A stretch of DNA of 47,978 bases, from the NCBI GenBank assembly GCA_016875255.1, contig VGRU01000004.1, forward strand, positions 1-47,978, in the 5' to 3' direction. How positions within the stretch are numbered: position 1 is the stretch's first letter; each line of letters begins with the position of its first letter. The translations under genes were made by a program, and so were the position numbers. The stretch is from Deltaproteobacteria bacterium (GTDB taxonomy: Bacteria; Desulfobacterota; BSN033; UBA1163). Under the pieces are notes generated by a model. The model had not been told where the DNA came from, did no database searches, and saw only the letters and a list, made by a program, of their open reading frames with translations. Below are positions 39,232 through 47,978 of the stretch, in pieces.

Positions 39232-39699
39232 TCAGAATCGTAAAAACTCCAGTGGTCCCTTGGGAAGCTGGGATTCCAGCCCCACCTCGAAAATCAGATA
39301 AGAAAGGGCTGTTACGGCAAGGCTGACGAGGATCGTAAACCCAAGGTTTTTCTTTTCAATGACTCCGAGAAGGAAGAGGAAGAGGAGCAAGGTTACGATT
39401 AGAAAGCCGAGCCATTCGATGAGCAATGCGTAGATAAAAAGCGAGCTGAGGACAAGAAGGAGCTTAAGCAGGCTCGATTTTACAAAGACTGATTTTATCG
39501 ATTCAGTTCGGGCCTTTTTTTTGAGAGAGGTTAAGAACACGGTCAATGCAAGAAAGGCGATGATAATGCTGGTCCAGAAAAAAAGAAAGCCAGGGCCTGG
39601 TTGACGGACCGTCCCCAGGCCTAATTTGTAGGACTCATAAGATAGGAGGAGGGAAAAAAGAAACCAAAACGCTCCGCTCGTGCGATCCGCTTTTCCCAC
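39232..39699 (-). CDS. tctB: Tripartite tricarboxylate transporter, small permease (TctB)
   Basis: A 155-residue membrane protein with four predicted helices and the family-typical GPGFLFFW near the start and LIEWLGFLIVTLLLFLFL in the middle. The start is a GTG at 39699 after AGGTGAG. It pairs with TctA encoded directly downstream. Confidence 0.85.
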   Translation of the reverse strand: MGKADRTSGAFWFLFSLLLSYESYKLGLGTVRQPGPGFLFFWTSIIIAFLALTVFLTSLKKKARTESIKSVFVKSSLLKLLLVLSSLFIYALLIEWLGFLIVTLLLFLFLLGVIEKKNLGFTILVSLAVTALSYLIFEVGLESQLPKGPLEFLRF

Positions 39700-39817
39700 G
39701 GCTTCTCACCTGCACCCCTTAATAGAGACTGTATCGGACTGAGCCATCCCTCTTTGGATCCCGCCTGGAAGGAACTCCAGAGGGACGGCTAAGTCATCGT
39801 TTTGTAGCACGCCGTAG

Positions 39818-39854
39818 TTCGTTCATGCTGAGGTTCTCGAACCAACAACGAACG
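39818..39854. repeat. Hairpin between tctC and tctB
   Basis: GTTCGTT and AACGAAC bracket an inner GGTT-CTCG-AACC hairpin; CATGCTGAGGTTCTCGAAC resembles the CTGAGCTTGTCGAAG repeat. It may reduce read-through and so raise TctC relative to the permeases. Confidence 0.5.
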
Positions 39855-39867
39855 ATAGCACGGTCAA

Positions 39868-40836
39868 TTATTTTCGAAGACCGATTTTTTTGGCAATCTC
39901 AAGGGCCTTCTTATAATCTTCCTCTGTCATTTTCTTTATTTCTGCAGGAGATTTATACTCTGCGAGGCTTCCCATCCTGTCAACTTTAGGTTTGGTTAAG
40001 TGGACCGCCTTCTCGATGGCTGGGACTAAAACTTTCCTCGCCTCTTCCGGAATTCCTGCTGGAGCGTAAATGGCAAACCAGGTTGCGAAAAGACCCTCTT
40101 TATAACCCAGTTCAGTGATCGTAGGAATTTGGGGGAACGCTGGCATCTTGTTGGTGATCAAGAGAACCCTCATCTTGCCCGCATCCGCATGGGGTTTGAC
40201 CTTGGCAAAGCCGTCACAGGTTACTTCCACATGTCCGCCTAGGAGAGCGGTCATGACCGTTTCGCCTCCTTCAAAAGGGACATGGGTGAACTGGGTCCCG
40301 GTGATCGCCATGGCCATTTCCAGGATAAAATGAGGCGTTGAGCCGACACCGATGGTGCTGACGCGGAGTTTTCCCGGGTTCTTCTTAGCATATTCTACCA
40401 ATTCAGGGAAGGTTTTCCAGGGTGCATCGGATCTGACGGTAATCGTTTGTGGAAAGAAATAATGAAACCCTAATGGTTCGACATCTTTGAATGGATCGTA
40501 ATGAACGATTTCGGGGTTTGAGACAGGGGCATAAATCATGGCCGAGGCGCCAGCATAGAGGATGGTATAGCCATCCTTCTTCGATCTTACCACGGCATCC
40601 GTACCCAGAACTGCCGAAGCCCCGGGTTTGTTGACGGAGATCAACTTCGTGCCGAGTATTTTCTCCAGCTCCTCTGCCAGCATCCTGGCCGTAATATCTC
40701 CCGTAGCCCCTGCCACATAAGGAATGACAAACTGGATGGGTCGGTCGGGAAACCGCTGAGCATCAACCGCGGGAGCAATCAAAAAAGAAAATCCGAATAG
40801 AAACAACATTGAAACGATAAGGCTTTTTGAATTCAT
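39868..40836 (-). CDS. tctC: Tripartite tricarboxylate transporter, periplasmic substrate-binding protein (TctC/Bug family)
   Basis: A 322-residue exported protein. Residues 1-26 are a signal peptide ending AVDA. The mature part begins FPDRPIQFVIPYVAGATGDITARMLA, with the Bug-family first ligand loop, and has VINKPGA-type SVNKPGASAVLGTDAV and later SPAEIKKM. The start is the ATG at 40836 after GGAGG; a GTG ten codons upstream overlaps the preceding stop (GTGA) but would hide the signal peptide behind charged residues. Binds an unknown carboxylate. Confidence 0.93.
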   Translation of the reverse strand: MNSKSLIVSMLFLFGFSFLIAPAVDAQRFPDRPIQFVIPYVAGATGDITARMLAEELEKILGTKLISVNKPGASAVLGTDAVVRSKKDGYTILYAGASAMIYAPVSNPEIVHYDPFKDVEPLGFHYFFPQTITVRSDAPWKTFPELVEYAKKNPGKLRVSTIGVGSTPHFILEMAMAITGTQFTHVPFEGGETVMTALLGGHVEVTCDGFAKVKPHADAGKMRVLLITNKMPAFPQIPTITELGYKEGLFATWFAIYAPAGIPEEARKVLVPAIEKAVHLTKPKVDRMGSLAEYKSPAEIKKMTEEDYKKALEIAKKIGLRK

Positions 40837-40862
40837 ACTGTTTTCCTCCTTTCGTGATTGTT

Positions 40863-41999
40863 TCACACCGTTTGTAATTCATCTCCACTGTGGTGAAGCC
40901 GTTCATGCCCGTGGTCTGTGATTAAATAGGTTTCCCCCCAAAAAAAACTGCGCTTTCCATCAGGGGTAACTATGGTCGGATGAAGGATGAAGGCCGTTCC
41001 AGGTTTCAGGACCGTTTCATTCTGGGCGGAAACCCGGGCTTCCACCAGATCGATGCCACAGAGATGGCCCAAAGGAGGTCTCAGAAGAAAACCTGAAATT
41101 TTTACGGAAGATTCCATGGCCAACACCACCTCTTTCACCCGATTCCCTGGCTTTAGCGCTGGGATACCTTTTTCGATTGCACCGATACAAATCTCATGGA
41201 TTTTCATAAGATCCCGGTTGGGTCTTCCTACATTCGCCGTCCGGACCAGTTGCGTCCAGTAACCCTCATACCGCGGCGTGATTTCCATCACGATACTGTC
41301 ACCCATCTCCATCCGCCGCGGAGACGGGGAATAAGGGAGCGGAAGGGTATGGCTGTTCCCGAAGGAAAAGTTACCCGACCCGATCAATGTAAAATGTTCT
41401 TCGGCTCCATGGACACGGGCATCATATTCAATCTCCGCAGCGATTTCATACTCGCTGACTCCGGGACGGATCATATTCAAGGCGGCCTGATAGCCGCCAT
41501 CGCCAAGGGAGGCCCCCCTTCGAAAAATGGCCAGTTCTTCCTCGCCGTGATGATTTCGAATGTCCATGATCTGAGGATGGGTTTCAACCCATTCCACTCC
41601 CGGAAGTTCTTTCTTTAAATAAAGATAAAAAGCGGTCGATAGCATTTCGAGGTTTGCGCCGACTCTTCCTTCCGTCACCCCTCGTTCCATTAGAAGTTTC
41701 GTGACCTCCGCGGAGAGGTCTTGCTGAATGAGGCGGCAATCCTTGACAAACGATCTCCGGGTTGCGGCTTCCCTCTGAATATCGCTTCCTGCAAATAGGA
41801 CAGGCGCCGAATCCCGTAAGACGATCACCGCCTGCCGGTAAAAGATGATTCTGTTATTCGTATAGTACCGGTGATCTCCATAAAACCCATGGCCGACATT
41901 GGTGTCACCGATAAGGAGGAGGGCGTTCAATTGCTCTCTCTCAAGGATCCGATGAATCGCCTGGTGCCTTCTTTCTCTTTCTTTTTCCGTCAGGGCCAT
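40863..41999 (-). CDS. M24 (aminopeptidase P/creatinase-fold) protein without the usual metal ligands, first of a pair
   Basis: A 378-residue protein with the N-terminal creatinase-like domain (1-155) and the C-terminal pita-bread M24 domain (160-378). Where metallopeptidases have two aspartates (VDxG and SDxTRT) this protein has VMEITPRY and YWTQLVRT, so both are lost. The histidine in PLGHLCGIDLVE and HPTIV are kept. Loss of the dimetal site is typical of creatinase- and lyase-like relatives, so it is likely to act on a small non-peptide substrate. The start follows GAGGAAAAC; it sits between its paralogue and tctC. Confidence 0.82.
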   Translation of the reverse strand: MALTEKERERRHQAIHRILEREQLNALLLIGDTNVGHGFYGDHRYYTNNRIIFYRQAVIVLRDSAPVLFAGSDIQREAATRRSFVKDCRLIQQDLSAEVTKLLMERGVTEGRVGANLEMLSTAFYLYLKKELPGVEWVETHPQIMDIRNHHGEEELAIFRRGASLGDGGYQAALNMIRPGVSEYEIAAEIEYDARVHGAEEHFTLIGSGNFSFGNSHTLPLPYSPSPRRMEMGDSIVMEITPRYEGYWTQLVRTANVGRPNRDLMKIHEICIGAIEKGIPALKPGNRVKEVVLAMESSVKISGFLLRPPLGHLCGIDLVEARVSAQNETVLKPGTAFILHPTIVTPDGKRSFFWGETYLITDHGHERLHHSGDELQTV

Positions 42000-42008
42000 G
42001 TTTTCCTC

Positions 42009-43196
42009 TTAAAGTTCAAAAATCTCCTGTGGAGATTTATGCAATGCCTCAAAGCCCGTTTCAGTCAACAGATAATTATCGCAAACCCATACCCAGATTT
42101 TGTCCGAACCGATAGTGGGATGGACGGTGATATTCATTCGAGCTTGAAGCTTCATGGGTTCATCGTCTCGGATAGCGGGACGTTCCACAAGATCGTATCC
42201 CTGACCATGCGCAAAGAGCCGGGTTTCAGGAAGCTGTCCCTTTCTGGTCAGAAATTCGTTATTGGCCCGCCAGATCTCCCCGGGATCCGCACCCGGCTTG
42301 AGGAGCTTCAGGGTGTTCTTCTGAGTCTCCTTACACAGTTCGTAGGCATCCTTCAATTCAGAGGGGACTTTCCCGAGGTAATAAACCCTTCCGATTTCAG
42401 CGTACATCCCTCCCGGTCCATTCACTTCAATCATCAGGGTGAACTGATCTCCTTCTCTCACTGTTCTATTCTGAAAATGGCGTTTCTGCATGGGGACAGG
42501 TTTTCCCAAGGGCCCCGATCCCCCGATCACCAATTGCTCTTCGCTGCCCAGAACCGTCACTTTATGGATGATATCGGCAATGATCTCAAAATCCTTTCTC
42601 CCGGGGCGTATCACTGTCTTCGCATACTCGATGGCCTCATCCTGAAGGGCCGCAGTTTTTTTGATCAGTCCGATTTCCTCATCGCTTTTGATCGCCTTTA
42701 TCTGATCCACGGTGTCGGTAAAATCAACAAAGGTTGTCCCAGGTAGGTTTTTTGTCAGATGTTCATAACACATGGCTGACATGGACCCTTTTCCGACAAT
42801 CCCCACCTTTCCATTTTTATTGACCTTAAGCGTCTCCACAACCAATTCAGCATCATACGTGTTGCTATACACCAAACTCCGGAAATAGGGCGCGGTGAGT
42901 CTTCTCTTCACACCTCTCAGGGTCCATGCAGGAGGCCCCAGGTCTCCCGGAGGTTTCCCACCGCAGGTGATGGTGGTCATCTCATCATCGACGGGAAAGA
43001 TGACGGTCAGAGGATACCCATTTCTGGCAGGAATATCCGTGAACCATTTGACATATCCCCCCAGCCACTCGTTATCATTTTGAATCACTAAAAAATCGAT
43101 CTTTTCTTCTTTCATCTTTTCCCGTATGACTTTCCATCGCCGCTCCAGTTCTTTGGTGGAGATGAAGGTGGTAAGAATTTCTTTATAATCCTCCAT
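42009..43196 (-). CDS. M24 (aminopeptidase P/creatinase-fold) protein without the usual metal ligands, second of a pair
   Basis: A 395-residue relative of the neighbouring gene. The aspartate positions read LMIEVNGPGG and YAEIGRVYYL, so both metal aspartates are missing here too. The histidine region is FAHGQGYDLVERPAI, and the last acidic ligand region reads VCDNYLLTETG instead of the usual ED pair. The N-terminal domain spans about 1-170. The start follows GGAG; the gap to the next M24 gene is nine bases, so they are one unit. The two may form a heteromer or act on related substrates. Confidence 0.82.
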   Translation of the reverse strand: MEDYKEILTTFISTKELERRWKVIREKMKEEKIDFLVIQNDNEWLGGYVKWFTDIPARNGYPLTVIFPVDDEMTTITCGGKPPGDLGPPAWTLRGVKRRLTAPYFRSLVYSNTYDAELVVETLKVNKNGKVGIVGKGSMSAMCYEHLTKNLPGTTFVDFTDTVDQIKAIKSDEEIGLIKKTAALQDEAIEYAKTVIRPGRKDFEIIADIIHKVTVLGSEEQLVIGGSGPLGKPVPMQKRHFQNRTVREGDQFTLMIEVNGPGGMYAEIGRVYYLGKVPSELKDAYELCKETQKNTLKLLKPGADPGEIWRANNEFLTRKGQLPETRLFAHGQGYDLVERPAIRDDEPMKLQARMNITVHPTIGSDKIWVWVCDNYLLTETGFEALHKSPQEIFEL

Positions 43197-43245
43197 CGGT
43201 ATCTCCTCTCCTTTTGCCAGATTTCCATTCCCCGTCGGGTATGTT

Positions 43246-43971
43246 TTAATCCCTGTTTCCTGTCAATTCGAGAACCTTTCGGTTAATATCCAGGAGATGT
43301 TCTTCCATGATCTCCTTGGCTTTCTGAAAATCCTTACTCTTTATCGAGTCGTAGATATCTTTATGATACTCCAACACTCGGTTCACATACCCCATCCCAG
43401 GATGAACCTGTCCCATAAAAGATTTGGTCACCTCCATAATCGATTTGATCATGGATTCAAATAGAGGATTCTTCGAAGCTTTTGCCAAGAGGATATGGAA
43501 TTCCATATTCTCTTGAAGGATTCTCACGCCTTTATGAACCTTTTCCTCCGCGTCGTCGATATTTTTTTTGAGGAGATCAAGATCGTCGTCGGTCATCCTC
43601 ATCATAGCCAATTCCAGCATGAACATTTCAATCCCAAGCCTGGCTTCGGTTAAATTCTGAAGGGTCACGTTGCCGATTTTAACCATATCCGATATGGAGC
43701 TGGTGATGATAGAGGAATCGATTTCCTTAATAAAAGCTCCACCCAGACTCCCCTGTTTGATATAAATCAAGCCGGACTGTTCCAAAGTCCTCAACGCCTC
43801 CCGGACGACCATGCGCCCAGTTTTAAATTGATTTGAAAGTTCTCTTTCAGAGGGCAGCTTGTCGCCCGGCTTAAAAAATCCGATATAAATCGATTCCCTG
43901 ATCTGGTTTGAGATTTCTTCAAAGACTCTTTTTGTTTTAAGAGGTGTAAATAACAAGGGGTTATTTGGCAT
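43246..43971 (-). CDS. GntR-family transcriptional regulator, FadR subfamily (FCD domain)
   Basis: A 241-residue regulator. The winged helix (about 12-75) contains PGDKLPSERELSNQFKTGRMVVREALRTLEQSGLI, split here as PGDKLPSERELS and VVREALRTLE. The C-terminal FCD ligand domain (about 95-225) has ARLGIEMFMLELA, ENMEFHILLAKASKNP and EYHKDIYDSI, with the histidines that bind a metal and a carboxylate ligand. The start ATG at 43971 lies two bases after a palindrome that overlaps the promoter. It probably senses the carboxylate handled by this cluster. Confidence 0.9.
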   Translation of the reverse strand: MPNNPLLFTPLKTKRVFEEISNQIRESIYIGFFKPGDKLPSERELSNQFKTGRMVVREALRTLEQSGLIYIKQGSLGGAFIKEIDSSIITSSISDMVKIGNVTLQNLTEARLGIEMFMLELAMMRMTDDDLDLLKKNIDDAEEKVHKGVRILQENMEFHILLAKASKNPLFESMIKSIMEVTKSFMGQVHPGMGYVNRVLEYHKDIYDSIKSKDFQKAKEIMEEHLLDINRKVLELTGNRD

Positions 43972-43972
43972 G

Positions 43973-44007
43973 TTTGGTCTAATATCATACCTAATACCAA
44001 AGGTCAA
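43973..44007 (-). promoter_or_regulatory. Promoter and palindromic operator of the GntR gene
   Basis: On the minus strand TTGACC (44002-44007) and TATTAG (43979-43984) are spaced by 17 bases. TTTGGT and ACCAAA, with 17 bases between, form an inverted repeat (43973-44001) that covers the spacer and -10 box. The expected RNA start lies within a base or two of the ATG, so the mRNA would have almost no leader, which fits the lack of a Shine-Dalgarno site. Confidence 0.55.
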
Positions 44008-44073
44008 GGAAAAATTTTACGTCTTTTTTTCTTTAATTTTATCAAATACTTAGTTAAATATTGGGATTAAAGA

Positions 44074-44994
44074 TTAACTGAGGAATTTTCGAACTTCTTC
44101 GAGGGTGGGGATTCCTCGCCTTCCGCCGAGGTCGCGGCATTTGAGGCCGGCTGCGGCATTGGCAAATCTTAGAATCTCTTCCACCCGCCAGTTCTGGAGC
44201 AGACCATAGATGAATCCCGCATGAAAGACGTCGCCTGCTCCGGTAGTGTCAACCGCCTTTATCTTGAACCCTTCGACATATAAAATTTCTCCGTTGACTA
44301 AGGCCATAGCGCCTTCATGCCCCAATGTGGAGCAAAGAAATCCGGGAGTCTGCTTCTGAAGTTCGATCAGGGCCTTCTCACGATCCGAAATCCCGGTCAT
44401 CAGAGTCGGGAATCGTGAAGAGGTGACGACAAAGTCAATCTGTCTGATCAATTTCCCTGTAAGAGGTTCGACCTTATCTATATCGATGACCGTCGGGATT
44501 CCTTCTTTTTTTGCCCATTGTGCAGATCGAATGGCAGCGCGAATATCATGTCCATCCAGGTGGAGAATCTTTCCGGAGCAGATATCCTTTTTTTTGAGTT
44601 CTCCTTCACGATACATCAACCGTTCATCGCGGTCCCAGAGGATCGTCCGCTCACCCGAGACCCCATCCACAAGGATCATGGCAAACTGGTTATTAGCATG
44701 AGGTTCAATGGTGACCGAAGAAATATCAACCCCTTCCTCTCGAATCGTGTCTAAAGAGAAGGACCCGAGTTCATCTCCCCCCACTTTTCCAATGTATTTC
44801 GTTTTTACTCCCCAGCGGCTCAAAGCCACCATGGCTGTGGCCGCCTGGCCTCCTCCCTGTTTGGAGAACCGGAGGAGCTTCATTTTTGAGTTGATGGTGG
44901 GGAATTCAGGAGCCAGACCAATGAAGTCGACAGAGTTAAGCCCCATTCCCACTACCTCAAAAGATTTGTTTTTAAGAGTGAGATTAAATCGCAT
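44074..44994 (-). CDS. PfkB-family carbohydrate kinase
   Basis: A 306-residue ribokinase-fold kinase. GGGQAATAMVALSRWG (47-62) is the substrate-side glycine motif and DTTGAGDVFHAGF (249-261) holds the catalytic base D255 and the anion hole. It transfers phosphate from ATP to a sugar or nucleoside hydroxyl. It heads the catabolic cluster and lies 100 bases ahead of the GntR regulator, so a sugar-derived or nucleoside-like substrate may enter here; the substrate is unknown. Confidence 0.9.
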   Translation of the reverse strand: MRFNLTLKNKSFEVVGMGLNSVDFIGLAPEFPTINSKMKLLRFSKQGGGQAATAMVALSRWGVKTKYIGKVGGDELGSFSLDTIREEGVDISSVTIEPHANNQFAMILVDGVSGERTILWDRDERLMYREGELKKKDICSGKILHLDGHDIRAAIRSAQWAKKEGIPTVIDIDKVEPLTGKLIRQIDFVVTSSRFPTLMTGISDREKALIELQKQTPGFLCSTLGHEGAMALVNGEILYVEGFKIKAVDTTGAGDVFHAGFIYGLLQNWRVEEILRFANAAAGLKCRDLGGRRGIPTLEEVRKFLS

Positions 44995-44999
44995 GGCTT

Positions 45000-45213
45000 T
45001 CTTTTACAAAGTTTTTATTTATTTTTCAAGGTCTTCACCTGCTGGTATTTGCGCGGGGGGCAGCTCAAATAATGTTGGAATTATTCACAGGCCATAGTCA
45101 TTGAAGTCAATGAGGAGTTGCGATAGTGTACTAAGGTTTCAGTTGTAGAATCATATCGTTTTTCATTCGGGTATCTCCTCCCATTCTGGAGTATCAGTAT
45201 CCAGGGGTGGACG
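45000..45213. other. Intergenic stretch between the kinase and the DUF433 gene
   Basis: No full gene. In the DUF433 frame, translation past the TGA would continue 16 codons (ending TPEWEEIPE) before another TGA. A GGGAGGAG site followed by an ATG opens an 11-codon frame (MKNDMILQLKP). Neither resembles a DUF5615 toxin, the usual partner of DUF433. Confidence 0.4.
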
Positions 45214-46240
<1,027 letters not shown>

Positions 46241-47368
46241 TTACATTCCAACCGTGGCTTCCTCCGGTAAGGGCAAATCATCACTCGCTTTGACATTCAG
46301 CCAATTTAGAGCGGCGAGGTTACGGATGGTCAATCCAACTTCTCCCTGATCGAGTGAAGGCTTTCGTCGTTGTTTCCACTTCAAAACACAGGTGAGTATA
46401 TCCTTCTCAGACAAGGTCCCAGTCTTGTTATCGCAAATTGACCGGGCTGCATAAATTACGGTTGCGGCTATTTCAGCCTGATTCGTATCCATCCTCATAA
46501 ATAGATCCGAGGTCTTTTCGATGATATGTTCCCATTCCTTCAGATAGGTAGCGTAGGCTTTACACGCATCCTGATAGGTTTGGCCGACTTTAACCGCGAA
46601 CATCCTTCCCAGTCTCTGCTCACGGATCAAACCATTATTGATCAGACGTGTCACCAGTCCTTTCAATGCGGGAGAGAACGGGCCATAGCTCCCTCTCTGA
46701 TAGTCGAGCCCCAAAGGCAACCCTTGCTCAGAGGCGAAGTAGGCAATCTTCTGGAATCGTGTCCGTCCAACTGGCCAATGGTAGGGTTGTTCTTCAATTC
46801 GCTTCAGGATTTCGACCAGAGCTACCCATGCGGGTTTAACCCATTCTGGACCAGCCACTCCCTCATCTTGAAGCTGGGGCTTTGTTTGCTCCCCAAGGAA
46901 TTCCGGCTGTAGCTCTTCATGGGGAGTACCATAAGGAGCGTATAATTCGATAAGAATGTCCATTTTTCCCAGGAGACGGTAAAGTGTTGGTCCGACAATA
47001 CGCCACTCGAGCTGGCCCTGGCCACATCCCAATGGAGGAACAGCGAGAGATTGAATTCCCCAGTCCATATAATGCTTGAGCAGATATTCAAGACCTTCAA
47101 TAATGCTTTTTAAGTTAGCTACTGATCTCCAATGATCCTTGGTGGGAAAATTCAAGATCCAGGGGGGGACAAGCCTTTTGAAGAGGTAAGGGCGTCCCAA
47201 TTTGACCTCACCTCGCTTGCACCGGGTTACGTAATCTTCATACATATCGGGGAAGCGGTTTTTAAACTCAAGGGCAACCCCCTTGCCCATTACACCCACG
47301 CAATTGACTGTGTTTACCCAGGTTTGCGTCTTCGACTCAAACAAATCTCCCATCAATACTTTGATCAT
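46241..47368 (-). CDS. darG: DarG antitoxin: macrodomain DNA ADP-ribosylglycohydrolase
   Basis: A 375-residue protein. The N-terminal macrodomain (1-155) begins IKVLMGDLFESKTQTWVNTV, has NCVGVMGKGVALEFK (22-36) and the catalytic-lysine motif NFPTKDHWR (K77), and PPLGCGQG. It removes ADP-ribose from thymidine in DNA. The C-terminal half (about 185-365) has a winged-helix-like antitoxin domain (RTRFQKIAYFASEQGLP, GSYGPFSPALKGL) that resembles Panacea/DUF4065-type domains and would bind the toxin. The start follows AAGGAGAA, 11 bases after darT. Confidence 0.92.
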   Translation of the reverse strand: MIKVLMGDLFESKTQTWVNTVNCVGVMGKGVALEFKNRFPDMYEDYVTRCKRGEVKLGRPYLFKRLVPPWILNFPTKDHWRSVANLKSIIEGLEYLLKHYMDWGIQSLAVPPLGCGQGQLEWRIVGPTLYRLLGKMDILIELYAPYGTPHEELQPEFLGEQTKPQLQDEGVAGPEWVKPAWVALVEILKRIEEQPYHWPVGRTRFQKIAYFASEQGLPLGLDYQRGSYGPFSPALKGLVTRLINNGLIREQRLGRMFAVKVGQTYQDACKAYATYLKEWEHIIEKTSDLFMRMDTNQAEIAATVIYAARSICDNKTGTLSEKDILTCVLKWKQRRKPSLDQGEVGLTIRNLAALNWLNVKASDDLPLPEEATVGM

Positions 47369-47379
47369 GGATGTTCTCC

Positions 47380-47973
47380 TTAAATTTGGAAGAATAGCTT
47401 GGGATTGACTGTAACTGGCAACCTGAAGCCTGAGTCTTCCAATAGTGTTTGGTTCTCATGAAATGAAACATATGCCCCTTGGATAAAACGAGGATCAACC
47501 CTGTCCGGTACCAAGACCTCAGCACACTTGACCCGGGCTTTGTGCCATTGTTCGATTTGATTACTATCTGTCCACCACTCCGCAAAAACGAGGTCAAAAT
47601 CAACTCTTTCAAGTCCCGCCGGAGGAAGCCAGAAAGCTGTGTAATCACTTGCAGCATTACCATCGGCAATCACTACGTTTGGAATATCCAAAACTTCCAC
47701 GTTAACCTGAAGGACACATAGCGAAAGGTGCTGAGGAGCCCGTTTTCGCATCATCGGATTTCGCGCGCAGAAGTAAAGGTTGACATAAGCATGAAGAAGG
47801 AGTCCGCCAGGGACTCTTTTCCGAGATCGGATATCCTGAACTTCTTGCATAGCAACAGACGCATGATTAAGTTGTCTTGCCTTCTGATGACTAAGAATAC
47901 CTTGATTCATGATCGAAGGAACATTCAGAATCGGGGTGATGTAATGGAGCTCATGGAGATCTGATCGTTTCAT
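47380..47973 (-). CDS. darT: DarT toxin: DNA ADP-ribosyltransferase
   Basis: A 197-residue DUF4433-family enzyme. RSDLHELHYITPILNVPSIM at the start, AYVNLYFCARNPMM (62-75) and the catalytic-glutamate region KCAEVLVPD (E152) are the family signatures. It transfers ADP-ribose from NAD to thymidine in single-stranded DNA, blocking replication, and can serve as a phage-defence toxin when DarG fails to keep pace. Residue one is five bases from the window edge, so a slightly longer N terminus cannot be excluded, but the family usually begins here. Confidence 0.92.
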   Translation of the reverse strand: MKRSDLHELHYITPILNVPSIMNQGILSHQKARQLNHASVAMQEVQDIRSRKRVPGGLLLHAYVNLYFCARNPMMRKRAPQHLSLCVLQVNVEVLDIPNVVIADGNAASDYTAFWLPPAGLERVDFDLVFAEWWTDSNQIEQWHKARVKCAEVLVPDRVDPRFIQGAYVSFHENQTLLEDSGFRLPVTVNPKLFFQI

Positions 47974-47978
47974 GCAGT

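Overview
The window looks like a chromosomal piece of a Gram-negative, probably anaerobic bacterium. An outer membrane is implied by a TonB-dependent receptor, ExbB/ExbD and a PilZ protein. Anaerobic life is suggested by the oxygen-independent, early-cobalt-insertion route to cobalamin (CbiX, CbiD, CbiG, CbiF, CbiL, CbiH). Base composition is moderate, and the gaps between genes are unusually rich in small dispersed inverted repeats. A Desulfobacterota- or Nitrospirota-like lineage would fit, but this is inference only. No transposase, phage gene or CRISPR array is visible.

Layout. Positions 1-5.2 kb hold a truncated site-2-type protease, a PilZ protein, UspA, a PEBP-family protein, a thioredoxin-domain YyaL-like protein and an SDR dehydrogenase. 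Positions 5.5-8.9 kb hold a Fur-family regulator with its own palindromic operator, followed by an ECF-type metal importer (CbiM-like S component, CbiQ-like T component, CbiO-like ATPase). Positions 9.0-12.6 kb are a housekeeping run: dusB, an alpha/beta hydrolase, prmA and rsmE, closed by a strong terminator. A very small cysteine-rich gene with its own strong promoter comes next on the other strand, then exbD, exbB and tRNA-Phe.

Positions 14.5-36.7 kb are the centre of the window: a minus-strand cobalamin island of more than 20 genes. In transcription order it reads: cobalamin riboswitch plus terminator, fused CobD-CobQ, CobO, CobB/CbiA, CbiC, CbiX, a second cobalamin riboswitch, a remnant of an outer-membrane barrel gene, CbiM, CbiN-like, CbiQ, CbiO, CbiD, CbiE, CbiL, CbiF, CbiG, CbiH/CobJ, precorrin-2 dehydrogenase, CobA, a CbiR-like cobamide-remodelling enzyme, CobU, CobS, CbiB, CobT and a BtuB-like TonB receptor. 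The set covers cobalt uptake, ring synthesis, adenosylation, side-chain attachment, nucleotide-loop assembly, corrinoid import and probably remodelling of imported cobamides. CbiT and the precorrin-6A reductase (CbiJ/CobK) are not in the window.

Positions 36.8-45.0 kb are a catabolic cluster: a PfkB-family kinase, a FadR-type GntR regulator, two tandem M24 (aminopeptidase P/creatinase-fold) proteins that both lack the usual metal-binding aspartates, a tripartite tricarboxylate transporter (TctC, TctB, TctA) and a D-2-hydroxyacid dehydrogenase. The substrate cannot be told from the sequence. Positions 45.0-47.98 kb hold a lone DUF433 antitoxin-like gene, a stretch of degenerate sequence and a complete DarT-DarG DNA ADP-ribosylation toxin-antitoxin pair.

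The most unusual points are: dispersed repeats that have entered functional parts of the cobalamin island (one in a riboswitch stem, one supplying the stop codon of cbiN, simple repeats forming the signal peptides of CbiM and CbiN, one at the break of a lost receptor gene); the CobD-CobQ fusion; a CbiG that lacks its central domain; the small cysteine-rich gene; and the tandem metal-ligand-less M24 proteins beside a solute transporter.
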